A program made the translations under genes and the position numbers. Positions 45,160-55,228 of a stretch of DNA of 64,000 bases are shown here, in pieces; position 1 is the first letter of the stretch; each line of letters opens with the position of its first letter. The stretch is from NCBI GenBank assembly GCA_027422505.1, contig JAPQWV010000305.1:186001-250000 (forward strand). The letters run 5' to 3'. Source of the DNA: Craterostigma plantagineum. Its lineage: Eukaryota > Streptophyta > Magnoliopsida > Lamiales > Linderniaceae. The notes beneath the pieces were generated by a model. It searched no databases. It worked only from the letters and a program-made list of their open reading frames with translations, and had not been told where the DNA came from.

Positions 45160-45746
45160 TGTCAGGACCCGTCGTCCCGCTCTCGTATTTCGTTCTAATT
45201 CTATGTGTAAATGCTTTGGTGATCGTGCGAATACGTAAAAATGCGAATAAAATTTTTCATTTTAAAAATGCATGCAGAAATTTTATATACGTGCCAAAAG
45301 AATGTTATACATCATTCGACATCATCATGCCCTTGTCTACAAAATACAAGTGTACGTGTGTGTGTGCAGCCAAAAGCTCCCTATGCGCCCGGCCTTCACA
45401 GGTCGTCATCCATACACACACTCCCACCTCAAAAGCGGTCGGACTGCGTCAAAAGATCGGCCTCGCGTAAAAGTCAGATCACGTACCGTGATCGTCAGTA
45501 CCTACAACACGTAACATAAATAATGAGCCACCGAGGCTCAGTAAGCAGAAATTATGCATGAATGCACGTGTCCTAGCGGACGACAATCCACGTCGTCGTT
45601 TTCTAACGCTCGTACTTTTTTTTTTTTTTTTTTTCTCACAATCGTACTCTTTTCTTTCGCTCTTGCTCTTTTTCTCATACTCTTATTTCTTATACTCCTA
45701 CTTCTTACGGGCCCTCGGCTTTCGTTTCCCCAGCCTCTTATTACGT

Positions 45747-45940
45747 CTTATCGTACGGGGTATTTACCCAGCCTCTTATTCAGGCCTTATCGTACGGGGT
45801 ATTTACCCAGCCTCTTATTCAGGCCTTATCGTACGGGGTATTTACCCAGCCTCTTATTCAGGCCTTATCGTACGGGGTATTTACCCAGCCTCTTATTCAG
45901 GCCTTATCGTACGGGTATTTACCCAGCCTCTTATTCAGGC
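45747..45940. repeat. Five-unit 39-bp tandem repeat in the right LTR
   Basis: Units start at 45747, 45786, 45825, 45864 and 45903; the last lacks one G of GGGG and is 38 bp. Confidence 0.97.
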
Positions 45941-46681
45941 CTTAAAGGCTGCATAAGGGAAGCCGTGACTCTTCATTCGAGTCGACACAAACGCCAATAT
46001 CGGCGAATATACATCACACACAGGCGATCTCATGAACGCTCATACTTCGCTCCTTACGTACTACTCATGCATGCAAGTGCTCGTGCTTATGCTCATATAC
46101 ATATGCAAGTCATGCCGTCATGCATATAATTTAATCATCTCATACGTACGCATTTCATAGAAAATACACGAGCACGTAATTCACATACTTGGACGCAGGC
46201 TAGTTACGTGTCATAGTTGAATTTCTACTTACCTGTCGTCCGTGCGTAATTAGTATTTTTCCCCGTTTGCTCCTAACGTACGACCTTTAAGCATAAATAA
46301 TGTCGTATTAGTATTGCGCTTTTATGAGATCCCTTAGTCAAATTAAATCATCTAACTTCCTTAAATTCGCTAGATTATAAGTCGTTAATTTCAAGTCTAG
46401 GTTAAGTCCCTTGTCCCATAAATTTCCTAAGTAAGATTAGTATAAAATTCGTGACTAGGAAATTCGGCAAAATCCCTAATTTTCGACCTTAACATAAAAT
46501 TATTATATCAGTACATTTTCTAAAATATTGGTTATATATGTACTTGAAAAGTGTTGAAATATTTTCCTTAATGTTGTATGTAAAGATCTCAGTATGCGTT
46601 TTCGAGATTACCCGTAATATACCAATGTCGGGATATCACTCGATATTATACTTAAGACGTTGATAGGTGAACATGACAAGA

Positions 46682-47434
46682 ATGTCGATATGAAGAAGTC
46701 AAATGTCGAGGTGGATAAAGTTTCGACATTTAAGATATCGACATTTATACAAGGGTTCGACATTTTAACCTCTCGACATTGTCTTCTTATTCGACATTTA
46801 TATCCAGATAAAGTCTCGACATTTTCCTTAGCTTCGACATTTTCAGGGTAGTTCTCGACATTTCTTTCCAACTAAAAGGGCTCGACATTTTACTCGGTAT
46901 TAGCCTCGACATTTTATGAGGAAAATGTCGACATGACCTAACTTGACTCTCGACATTTTACCTTGAATCTGTGTCGACATTTTCTGTTCAATTCCATTCG
47001 ACATTTATCTCGCTAACTTGGAGTGAAAAATGTCGACATGGAAATTCACCCAAGTTTCGACATTGCATGTAAGATTCTCGACATTTATAAAATGTCGACA
47101 TATACGTCTATGTCGATGTTTCATGCATGAGCTCGACATTTTTGTTCGCTATGTTGGAATATAAGATGTCGACATTTTATCTTGGGATATCTCGACATTC
47201 AGCTAAAAGGTTTCGACATTTTTAGAAACCTCGACATTTTATTCGGTTAACAGTACCCGACATTTTTGTGTTCAATCTCATTCGACATTTATCTTATCCT
47301 CTCGACATTTTATGTTGAAAATGTCGATATGTACCTAAGTCATGAACCTCGACATTTCTATTAGCTATCGACACTTTGTGCATTCGACTTTTATCATATG
47401 TTTCGACATTTACTAACATTTCGACATTTCATCA
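46682..47434. repeat. Cluster of TCGACATT motifs in the right LTR
   Basis: Identical to 38960-39712 as far as I can compare by eye. Confidence 0.95.
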
Positions 47435-48233
47435 TCTCCTTCGATTTTCCGTCGTTCATCATCTCCTCACTCGCTTCATAGCTCGTTTTTTCCTAGGGTT
47501 ATAAGTTCTAAATCATATGCTAAGCTACTTAACCCATCTTTGCATCTACCTAAACCCTAGTTCGAGCCTACATTCGTTATTTAGGGTTTCTCGTGGCTTT
47601 TCTCCAATTGCTAGCATTTAACGCCATTTAATATCCTCAACTACTTCTAAGATAAAGAATCAAGAGCTTAGGGAGGGGTTTTAGCTTACTAGCTTCGAAT
47701 TCTTGAGCTTCTTGGTCCAAGCTTGGCTCGACTTCTTCTCCTTCTCCTTTCTTTCCTTTCGTTTTCACTTAGTGGGTTTTCTTTTGGGGGTGTTGTCGAT
47801 TTTTTTGAGTTTGTTTGACTAAGTATTATTTCTATTAGATAAGGTATGGGTTTTCCTTGAAATGGGGGCTTTGTTTCCTAATTGGGCTTCTTGCAAATTT
47901 GAGCCTATTTCTACTTTTAGCCCACTTGGTAGTTCCTATCATAATAGGTTCATGGTCCAAGAAATTTCCTAGCCCACAATAATTTTGATTCCAAGCCCAT
48001 CTATCATTAGCCATTTCTCTTATCATTTTCGAAAATCATCTTTCATAAATTAGGACCATATTAAACACGAAGTCCTTAGCACGTAATTGCACGTAATTCT
48101 TACAAGATCACGAACATGGACTTTACGAATTCACATAAACATTCACATATACACAACAAGCATAAAGTCGCGTAAGGCATGCACGTAGTTTATTGGCCGA
48201 CCTAATTTCCGGGGACCGGGGTCCTACACGCAC

Positions 48234-48280
48234 CGTACCCGGGGACGTGGCGTCTTCGGTAGACACCGGGTATCCCAACA
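48234..48280 (+). repeat. 5' LTR of Copia D, right end
   Basis: Continues the Copia D LTR after the chromovirus and ends GTATCCCAACA, followed by G and the primer-binding site. Confidence 0.87.
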
Positions 48281-48281
48281 G

Positions 48282-48294
48282 TGGTATCAGAGCG
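48282..48294 (+). other. Primer-binding site of Copia D
   Basis: TGGTATCAGAGCG, the initiator-Met tRNA complement except for the last base. Confidence 0.9.
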
Positions 48295-50114
48295 GGCGCT
48301 CGCGATCAGAATCATAATGTGTTTAAATTGAAACGAGGCACGTGGGAGACAATCGAAAAGCCGACATGGTTCGACCATCGTTGGGCTGCCGATGGGTTGT
48401 TCGCCAACCCACGGCCACCAACTCGTGCGGTACAGACCGATGATGAACCACGAACCAGACAGGGACCCGCGTGACGGCGGGACTCGGGCAGCCGCGAATT
48501 GCGCACGGGCTGCGTGCGCCGTAACAGCGGTACAACTGCGGGATCGGGCTACTTTGAGCAGGCCCGATCAGCCTCGAACCTTGGGTCTGACGCCAACCAT
48601 GGTGGCTTAGGCACCATCCCCGGGTAGAACCGCCGCAAGGTGCGGCGGCCCGACTGAGATCGTCCGCGGCTTTGGCCGCGGACTGCGATGGCGCGCACGG
48701 TGCGCGCTACGCAAGACAGCCGCAGCAACTCCGGCTCAGCCGGAACGCTGCAGCGACGATCTCTCCCGGCGAGGCGGTGACTCGGCACGAAGGGGCTGAG
48801 GCGACGAGGGAGTCGCGGCAGTATTCTGCCGCGAGCTGAACACGCACGCGTTGCGCGGCGTGGCGTCACCGTCGGTGGCGGCACCGGCTCCAGCCGGGAC
48901 TCCACGCCGACGGCCTTCTCCGCCATGGCTCTCCGGCGTGTTTTGACGGCAGGGCGGTTTGAGTCGCGGCAGCTATGTTAGGGCTTCATGCTCAAAGCCT
49001 TAACGGGCCTTTTAATGGGCTTGACCCGTTTAAAGCTCAATTTTTGTTTCTCTTTAAAATCATGTAAGTGTCAACGTGCTCGTTATGAATGTGATTTAAG
49101 GCGCACTTGCGGGTTTAGGAATTTGGTTTCCGGGTCATTTGTTAAGGGTCACGTCCCTCCGGGTTGTATTTGTTTTATACGGGTTGTTCGGGACTTATGA
49201 TCCCCCCGTGTTGTAATTTAGCATTTTATTAGATTAGACTTGAATACGAAGACGAGGTCCCATTTGATGGAAGGCAACACCCCGACGGTGACAAGGTGGT
49301 GGGCGTTCGGTGACTTTGAGGTCGTTCGAGTGACGAAGGACGATTGACGACTTCAAGACCCGTGCGACGACCCGGGGTCTTTTGAAGACGCTATAGGGAT
49401 AGGCTAGAAATAACCCGCTTGTTGTCTTGTAGTTTATTTTCCTAGGGTCAATTTACTACCTACGTGCGTGTTGGTTTTTGAAATGATATGCATGTTTTAT
49501 GTGCTCTTATGTGAGATGGTTAATTCTCCCGTTTGACAAATACTAAGTGCGTAAAGGAATTGGATTACTGTCTTTTATCATGCTTGAGATGTCTAGTATT
49601 GGGGAGTTTTGCAATTTATTACGAGTAAGTTGGCGTCGTATATCCCGGCCTAGTGTTAGCGTCTCGGGTGCGTCTTGGACGCCGCTCGTCATACCAGTCC
49701 GCCCCCCACGAAGCGTATGGCAGCAAGGGGCGGTACGCGATTTGAGCATTAGTTGATAGGTCACACTTAGCCAGTTAAACCCAATAAGCAGGGTTAGTCG
49801 TGAGGGTCAATGACTGAGACTAAGATAGTGGAAACTCTTATTAGATAACTTCGCGTTCGACGTGACTTCGATAAGATTAGATGAGCCAAATATTGCGTTA
49901 AAGGCTGCGGCGAGTCTAGTCGAGTCGGGTACATCAACTCCACTATGAAACTTTCAACGAGGTTTTCGAAACTCTTCTCGGGAGGATAGTTTTCCGAGAA
50001 AAATAGTGGGAGTCAAGCGAAACGAAAAGTCCTTGTTTGCGCTTGATGAATGATAAGATAAACCTAATTAGATCTTTATTTTCTGCAGCTTTACGTTTCT
50101 TTCTATTTACTGCG
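48295..50114 (+). other. Leader of Copia D with a GC-rich block
   Basis: Non-coding leader. The part at about 48370-48970 is strikingly GC-rich compared with all surrounding DNA and has open stretches on both strands (for example 48549-48926 on minus) with no recognised domain. From about 49000 the sequence returns to blocks shared with the Copia A leader (CGGGTTGT...GATCCCCCC; TTTTATCATGC). Confidence 0.65.
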
Positions 50115-50678
50115 ATGACGAACATAATTACTATGTTGCTTGAGAGAAACTGTTTGGTGGGACCAAACTACGTGGACTGACTCCGTAACATGAGGATAGT
50201 CCTAGGTATGGAGTCGCTGACTTATGTCCTCGATTCCCCCGTACCGCAAGTCCCAGGGACTGATGCGAGTGACGAAGACCGGGGTGCATATGCCAAATGG
50301 CAGATAAACGAGCCAAAGGTCAAGGGCTATATACTTCTTTCCATGAGCAATGAGTTGCAGCGCACTCACTCGGAAATGGAAGTGGGCGCCATTTTGCTTC
50401 ATTTGAATGAGCTTTTTGGCGAACATTACAGGAGAGCTCGCTATTCCCTGACGGAGCAACTATTTCATTGAAAAATGGCTGAGGGTAGTGACGTCGGAGC
50501 GTACGTGCTCAAGATGATTGATTGGATCGAAAGACTCGAGGCACTGGACTTTATCATGGATAACGAACTCCAGAACGATCTCATACTTCAGTCGCTCCCA
50601 CATTCCTTCAATTCGTTCATCGTGAACTTTAATCTGAACAAGGCCGAGATGACATTAACTGGGTTATTGATGTGTACG
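50115..50678 (+). pseudogene. Copia D gag, truncated
   Basis: Starts ATGACGAACATAATTACT, aligned with the gag start of Copia A; a TGA at 50178-50180 replaces the Trp codon of the DWLRN motif. Open pieces at 50190-50471 and 50475-50681 give the UBN2 capsid (RIVLGMESLTYVL, NELQNDLILQSLP). Sequence match to Copia A stops at about 50678 in the segment before the basic linker. No zinc knuckle or pol follows. Confidence 0.85.
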
Positions 50679-50883
50679 TAACTGAATTTTTTAATTAAAC
50701 AATTTACAATACAAGTGCGTGCATTCACTGAGTTCCAGCATAAGTTCCTCATATGTTCTTTTAGCGTAATTTGATGATATCCTATTTTGAAATTATAAGC
50801 CAATTATTGAGTTTGTTTTCATAAATGTAAGTGTACTGTTTGATTACTTCTGGCGTTCATTTAACGTTCCTTTAACCAATGTT

Positions 50884-51120
50884 TGACCCTCAAAGATTAT
50901 CATTACAATGTACTTCAATGCAGGTATTATGAATCAACTTGGACTATCTATAAAGTTTTAAAAAATCTTCGATTTTCAAAAGGTAATGTTGACAGCAAAT
51001 ACTTTTGACACTCAAATATTATCATTACACTGTACTTCAACTTTAATTGTGCAGGTATTAAGAACCTACTTGGACTATCAACAAAGTTTAGAAAAGTCGA
51101 CTTTCGGGAGGTAATTTCAA
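50884..51120 (+). repeat. Two-copy tandem duplication of about 120 bp
   Basis: The stretch from TTGACCCTCAAAGATTATC (50884) to about 50995 recurs from TTGACACTCAAATATTATC (51004) to about 51120. Each copy includes GCAGGTATTA followed by CTTGGACTATC, which looks like a 3' splice site and short exon. It is probably a duplicated exon in the RPA-like gene. Confidence 0.75.
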
Positions 51121-51444
51121 CATCAATTAATATGACCGTAATCACTTCTTTTTATCTTTTAAGTTTTATGTTATGGTATAAGATATAATTTTCAATGAGC
51201 ATTCCATATAAGGCATTTGTTCCCTAATAAAAAACATGTTAGCATATGTTCGTCATTGGTTTTGTTCCATTACTAATTACTAGTGCTTTTATTTCGTAGA
51301 TTGTCAATAACTTTAAAATAACTATGGATGCACGTTATTGAGGATCCAATCAACTTATTACCGTGTGGCTGAGAACGTATACTCCCTTACGTTTTCCGCA
51401 AATAAAGTATTCTTTGTATCATGTTAATGTTATAATGTATTATT

Positions 51445-52060
51445 TTGGTGCAGATTCGGTTCTTTCGTGTGTGCGCATGTATAGCTCACACAGAAATGGC
51501 GATAATTTGGTACGAATCGTGTCCGTTCTGTAAGGTAAACAAGGTCACGGATGATTATTGCATAACTTGCATATGTAGGTTACACACACTATCACGAGGT
51601 AATCACTTCGTTCGAAATACAAAAGCATTTATGTGATTATATTAACATTATATTTTCTTAATTTTTGTTCCTAAACTATTGTCTGACCTACAAATATAGA
51701 TTAAAGACAACAGTTAGTGACAAGTCTGGTTCCAAACAGTTGACATGCTAGAATGATCATGCGAAGGTCATATTAGGCATATCAGCGTCGGAATTAGAGC
51801 AGATTTACAATGAGGTATTAATGTTGTCACGATTCAATTTTTCGCAGGTCTTAAATTAATTTATTGGGACAATATTATAGGGTGGAGATGATGGGCAATT
51901 CTTACTAGAATATTACATGAATAATCGCCTGATGTCGAAATTTGTGCTTATACTGAGGGCGCCAAAATCAAGCGATGATGAAGTGAATGTTTCACATGAT
52001 TTTAGAGTCAATCGGGAGGAGTATAATTATTTATTCATCAAGCGAAGAGTACGATAGTTT
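51445..52060 (+). pseudogene. RPA1-like C-terminal remnant
   Basis: A frame at 51445-51636 contains WYESCPFCKVNKVTDDYCITC, matching the CxxC...CxxC zinc ribbon of the C-terminal domain of replication protein A large subunit. Downstream, about 51880-52055 encodes ILEYYMNNRLMSKFVLILRAPK and further residues in another frame, which would be the next exon. The earlier OB folds are missing. RPA binds single-stranded DNA; Helitron-borne copies are known in plants. Fragmentary, so I call it a pseudogene. Confidence 0.65.
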
Positions 52061-52259
52061 TTATTATTTTTTTAATTACATATAACATATTGATTTATAT
52101 ATTGCGTTTTCTTATGAAGTTAACGATTTTATAGTTTATAATCGACAAGTATTATAATATAGCATTTTTATTATTAACACATAATTAAATTACAATAGTA
52201 AATTAAATTATCTATGATGTTATGACCCGTGCATTGCACGGGCAAAAAACTAGTTCTTA

Positions 52260-52843
52260 TGAGAGGAACAGAAAAGCGAAAAAACAAATTATGTGAAAAA
52301 AAATGTGACGGTCTCCGTAAATATATTTTTTATCCTTAATTTTATTTTTCCTTTTTTATTTAGTTTTTAATAAATACGTATTTATTTTTTACTTTTTTTA
52401 ATTTTTATTTAGTATTTTTTATTTTAATCTGCTCTTCCTGTTTATTTTTTATTTTTCTCTTGTATTTTTATCTTTGTTTAATTTACTATTTTTAGCATAT
52501 TTTCATTCTCTTTTTCTTTTTTATTTGATTTGATTCATTATTTATAAATTTTATTTTTTTATAAGTATTTTTTCTTTTTTTTTAAATTTTTACTCTATTT
52601 TTTTAAATTTGTTTCCTTTTTTTGGATTTTTCCCCTTATTAGAGTTTAATTTGTGGTTTGTTAAGTCTGGCAAATCGTATGTCGACACGTGTCAACTTCC
52701 ATCCAAATTAACGCTATTTAATTGCGGGGACTAATTTGGTACAAATTTGATAACATCGGGGACTAAATTGATCCTCGCGAAACATCGGGGACCAAATTGG
52801 TCCAGGGGGTAAACATTGGGGACCATTTTAGGTTTTTGCCCTA
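52260..52843 (-). repeat. Unclassified interspersed repeat, copy 2 (inverted)
   Basis: Reverse complement of the repeat at 32326-32960: on the minus strand from 52843 it reads GGCAAAAACCTAAAATGGTCC, then repeated GGGGACTAATTTGG-type blocks and TTTGGATGGAAGTTGACACG, then an AT-rich body. Copy 2 keeps the GGTCCCC blocks better than copy 1. Confidence 0.65.
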
Positions 52844-53165
52844 GATTGGTACAAAATTATTCCATATATTTTTTTACTTTATTTATCACCTCGATGAAGG
52901 AGTGTTTCACATTTTCTGATACAACCTTATATTTAGCTATTTTATCATATATAGCATTTTCTCTATTTTTAATTATATAATTAGCATATTTAAATCTTTT
53001 CAAAATATATAAAATATTTAAAACATTCTATATTGATAAATTGAGTAATAATGAATGCTTAAACGTTTAATACTACCACAAAATGAACATATTAATCCAC
53101 CTTATATCCACCTTAAAATGAACATATTAATCTACCTCAAGGAGTATTTTTTTCTAGTCCAAAAA
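52844..53165. other. AT-rich intergenic
   Basis: No gene seen; lies just before the duplicated MYB upstream region. Confidence 0.5.
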
Positions 53166-54433
53166 CCCTACATGAGAGAAACACAACCTGTATTAGAATT
53201 GGCCCACACTTCTTTCGGGCATAAATCTATCTGAGATGATAAGATTTTGTGCCGTTCGTAAATGTGGGAAAAGTAACACCTCATGCTGCTTTGCTGGAAA
53301 TGAAGAAAAAAAAAGTAAAATTCATTGTAAAAACGATTGTACAAATAAATATGCAGTCACATGTAAACTCACCAACTATTTCTTTGATATGGTGGGGCAA
53401 TATAGAATTGGGCTGGTCAAGGGGGCGGTTTCGGGGCGGGGATCTAATCCACGTCCCTGTCCCCGCGAGGCAAACGGGGACAAAATCGTCCCCGTTCCTG
53501 CGGGGATCTGGTCCCACGGAGATTCCCCACCCCGTCACTATTTTATAAAAAAAATTCAATTTATATTATTTTATATTATTTAAAATATATTTTAATATTA
53601 TTTATTAAACTACATTTTAATATTATTTATATTATATAAACTATTATTTTTAATCATATATATATTATTTTAATATTTCCAAAATATATTTTAATATTAT
53701 TTCTTATAATAATATTAATTGAATATAATAGATATTGTTATTATTATCGAGGACGGGACGGGACGGGGAACGGGGCGGGGATATCCGCGGGGAAAAATGT
53801 TCCCTCGTCCTCGACCCGCGGGGTAGAATAGTGGGGATTCCCCGTCCTATTCGGGGCGGATCCCCGCGGGGACGGGGAATCTCCGCCCCATTGACAACCC
53901 TATATAGAATCATTATTCACACGTTATTTTTGTTTTATCGCCCCTGTAATGATTGCATGTCGATATGATTTATATTCAAATCATATTGGTTATCATTGCG
54001 TGATACAACATCAACGTCAATATTAATCTCTGAGTCAATACTTTAATTAAAAACAAATCCACGTTTTATTGATTCAAAATCACGACAATAAATTGCAAAA
54101 GTATTCAGATATTCAACTACTTCTTGAAATAATTAAAAAAATTGCGAAACATTTTTATCCTATTACATAAGAAATGAAATAACACGAAAAAATTAAAAAA
54201 AGGAGGATGCGTGGAGCTCACTACTGAAGAAAGGCGAGTATAGGATGTTAGATTTCTTAAAGAAATAAAATTATTACAGGAATATGTGAATTTTAATATT
54301 GACGTTAGTACATGAGACGTGGTCATTCGTCAGCTAATAAAATACCGGTTTATACCCAACCTAAAAACCACCCACACACTAAGCACAAACACCAACCAAA
54401 ATCTCTTCAAAACAAAAAAGAAAGGAAAAAGAA
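53166..54433 (+). promoter_or_regulatory. Upstream region of the live MYB, first duplicate
   Basis: It shares ordered blocks with 56392-57002 plus 58678-58834 upstream of MYB pseudogene 2: CCCTACATGAGAGAA at 53166 and 56392, TATCATTGCGTGA and TATCATCGCGTGA near 53992 and 56681, GGATGTTAGATTTC near 54242 and GAGATGTTAGATTTC near 56939. A TATA-like TAATAAAATACC at 54335-54346 aligns with CATAAATACC at 58731-58740, each about 95-100 bases before the start codon. An ACGTGG at 54317 (ACGTG core) has a CACGTG counterpart at 58693. The region contains a hAT MITE. Confidence 0.72.
53409..53902. mobile_element. hAT-type GC-ended MITE (494 bp)
   Basis: Imperfect inverted ends TGGGCTGGTCAAGGGGGCGG and (reverse complement of the right end) TAGGGTTGTCAATGGGGCGG. 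Flanked by a perfect 8-bp target-site duplication TATAGAAT (53401-53408 and 53903-53910), which indicates hAT. The ends are built of GGGGACGGGG-type runs around an AT-rich centre. It has no transposase. It sits 0.5 kb upstream of the live MYB and is absent from the equivalent position upstream of the pseudogene. Confidence 0.92.
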
Positions 54434-55228
54434 ATGGCCGCACCAGTTATCTTCGACGTCAACGAGGCCGAGCGCGTCAAGGGCACGTGGTCGGAGGACG
54501 AGGATGATCTGTTGTGCCAGCTCGTCGCGATGCACGGACCTAAGAACTGGACTCTGATAAGCGAGTCCATCCCCGGTCGCACCGGCAAGTCCTGTCGGCT
54601 CAGGTGGTGCAACCAGCTGTCTCCCCGGGTGCATCACGAGGCTTTCACGCCGGAAGAGGACGATGTGATCCTCCAGGCTCACGAGGCCATGGGCAATAAA
54701 TGGGCCGCCATAGCCCGTCTGTTGCCCGGGCGTACGGACAACTCAGTCAAGAACCGCTGGAACTCCACTCTTAAGCGGCGGCAAACTGCAGAGGCCAACA
54801 ACAACGGCGGTCAAGGGGAATCTTCGATGGTGGGCGGGAGCCATTTGGGTTCGGTGGTGAGCGAGGCGGGTCGGGTTTTTGGGCCCACGGTAAGGGCGGG
54901 CAATTTGACTCCCGAACCGGCGTTGTTCGGTGAGCCGTTAACCAGTCTTAGGTTGAGTATCCCGAGTGAAGTGGAGTCGCATGACTTCACGGTGCCACTG
55001 CCGCCGCCCCCGACAGCAGAGGAGGTGGTCCGAGGGACAGAGCTGAGGGCAATAGTCAGAGAGATGATAAGAGTTGAGATAATGGAATATATGATAGAGA
55101 AGCAGCAAGAAGCACAACAGCATCAGCAACAACAACAAGAAGAACAGCGACAGACGATGGTTCATCAATTTTTTCAGCGGAATGAGAACATGGAAGGCGG
55201 CAGTAACGGCTTCATCAGGCGCGTGTGA
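54434..55228 (+). CDS. R2R3-MYB transcription factor, subgroup-22-like, intact
   Basis: 264 residues, intronless as is usual for subgroup 22. R2 is at about 14-63 (Trp 19, 39, 58) and R3 at about 67-114 (Trp 90 and 109; Phe 71 replaces the first Trp, as is normal), with GRTDNSVKNRWNSTLKRR in the recognition helix. Downstream are SLRLSIP (172-177), a weak version of the LSLSLPG/EAR-like motif of this group, VREMIRVEIMEYM (208-220) and a Gln-rich tract (224-241). Members are nuclear DNA-binding regulators; MYB44/70/73/77 relatives act in stress and hormone responses. The bHLH-binding signature is not seen in R3. It is shorter than the roughly 300-residue family norm, and the TGLYMSP-type motif is missing. 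GC-rich coding contrasts with its AT-rich flanks. The start is the first ATG after the conserved TATA-like box. Confidence 0.93.
   Translation: MAAPVIFDVNEAERVKGTWSEDEDDLLCQLVAMHGPKNWTLISESIPGRTGKSCRLRWCNQLSPRVHHEAFTPEEDDVILQAHEAMGNKWAAIARLLPGRTDNSVKNRWNSTLKRRQTAEANNNGGQGESSMVGGSHLGSVVSEAGRVFGPTVRAGNLTPEPALFGEPLTSLRLSIPSEVESHDFTVPLPPPPTAEEVVRGTELRAIVREMIRVEIMEYMIEKQQEAQQHQQQQQEEQRQTMVHQFFQRNENMEGGSNGFIRRV

Larger units (their letters stand above)
37476..48228 (-). mobile_element. Young Tekay-type chromovirus (Ty3/Gypsy)
   Basis: 10.75 kb on the minus strand, flanked by a perfect 5-bp target-site duplication CGCAC (37471-37475 and 48229-48233). Left LTR is 37476-40505 (3030 bp), right LTR 45160-48228 (3069 bp). 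By eye they differ only by one extra 38-bp tandem unit, one extra G and one T/C, so insertion is very recent. Interior order on the minus strand: primer-binding site, gag-pol, polypurine tract. The C-terminal chromodomain and 3-kb LTRs fit the Tekay/Del lineage. Likely the youngest insertion in the window. Confidence 0.97.
45160..48228 (-). repeat. 5' LTR of the chromovirus (right copy)
   Basis: Same landmarks as the left LTR: T run interrupted by one C (near 45635), five tandem units (45747-45940, the last 38 bp), the TCGACATT cluster (46682-47434). One extra G occurs near 47786. This copy carries the promoter for the minus-strand genes. Confidence 0.96.
35707..50678 (+). mobile_element. Copia D: 5' half of a Copia element, split by a chromovirus and truncated
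   Basis: The 5' LTR is 35707-37475 plus 48234-48280 (about 1.8 kb without the insertion). Then come a primer-binding site, leader and partial gag. Gag is lost at about 50678; no pol or 3' LTR follows, so the element is truncated. Its leader and gag match Copia A in order and local sequence, and its LTR shares several blocks with those of Copia A and the solo LTR at 28485. The Gypsy insertion at 37476-48228 lies in the last 50 bp of its LTR. Confidence 0.88.
50679..52253 (+). mobile_element. Helitron-derived segment with a typical 3' end
   Basis: The right edge shows the hairpin CCCGTGC/GCACGGG (52226-52242), a short A-rich spacer and CTAG at 52250-52253 followed by T. This is the Helitron 3' signature (hairpin about 10 bases before CTRR, inserted before T). 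Inside is a remnant of a replication-protein-A-like gene, which plant Helitrons often carry. I do not see a helicase/Rep gene or the 5' TC end, so the element is non-autonomous or truncated and the left limit is only the point where Copia D stops. Confidence 0.78.

Noticed and set aside
48549..48926. 125-codon minus-strand ORF in the GC-rich block
   Set aside because: Arg/Pro/Ser-rich composition is expected from any frame of GC-rich DNA; no domain recognised and it is antisense to a retrotransposon leader.
53236..53583. ORFs across the left end of the hAT MITE
   Set aside because: They cross the insertion boundary at 53408/53409 and read GC-rich terminal repeats.
54379..54682. Minus-strand ORFs opposite the live MYB
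   Set aside because: Shadows of the GC-rich MYB coding region on the other strand.
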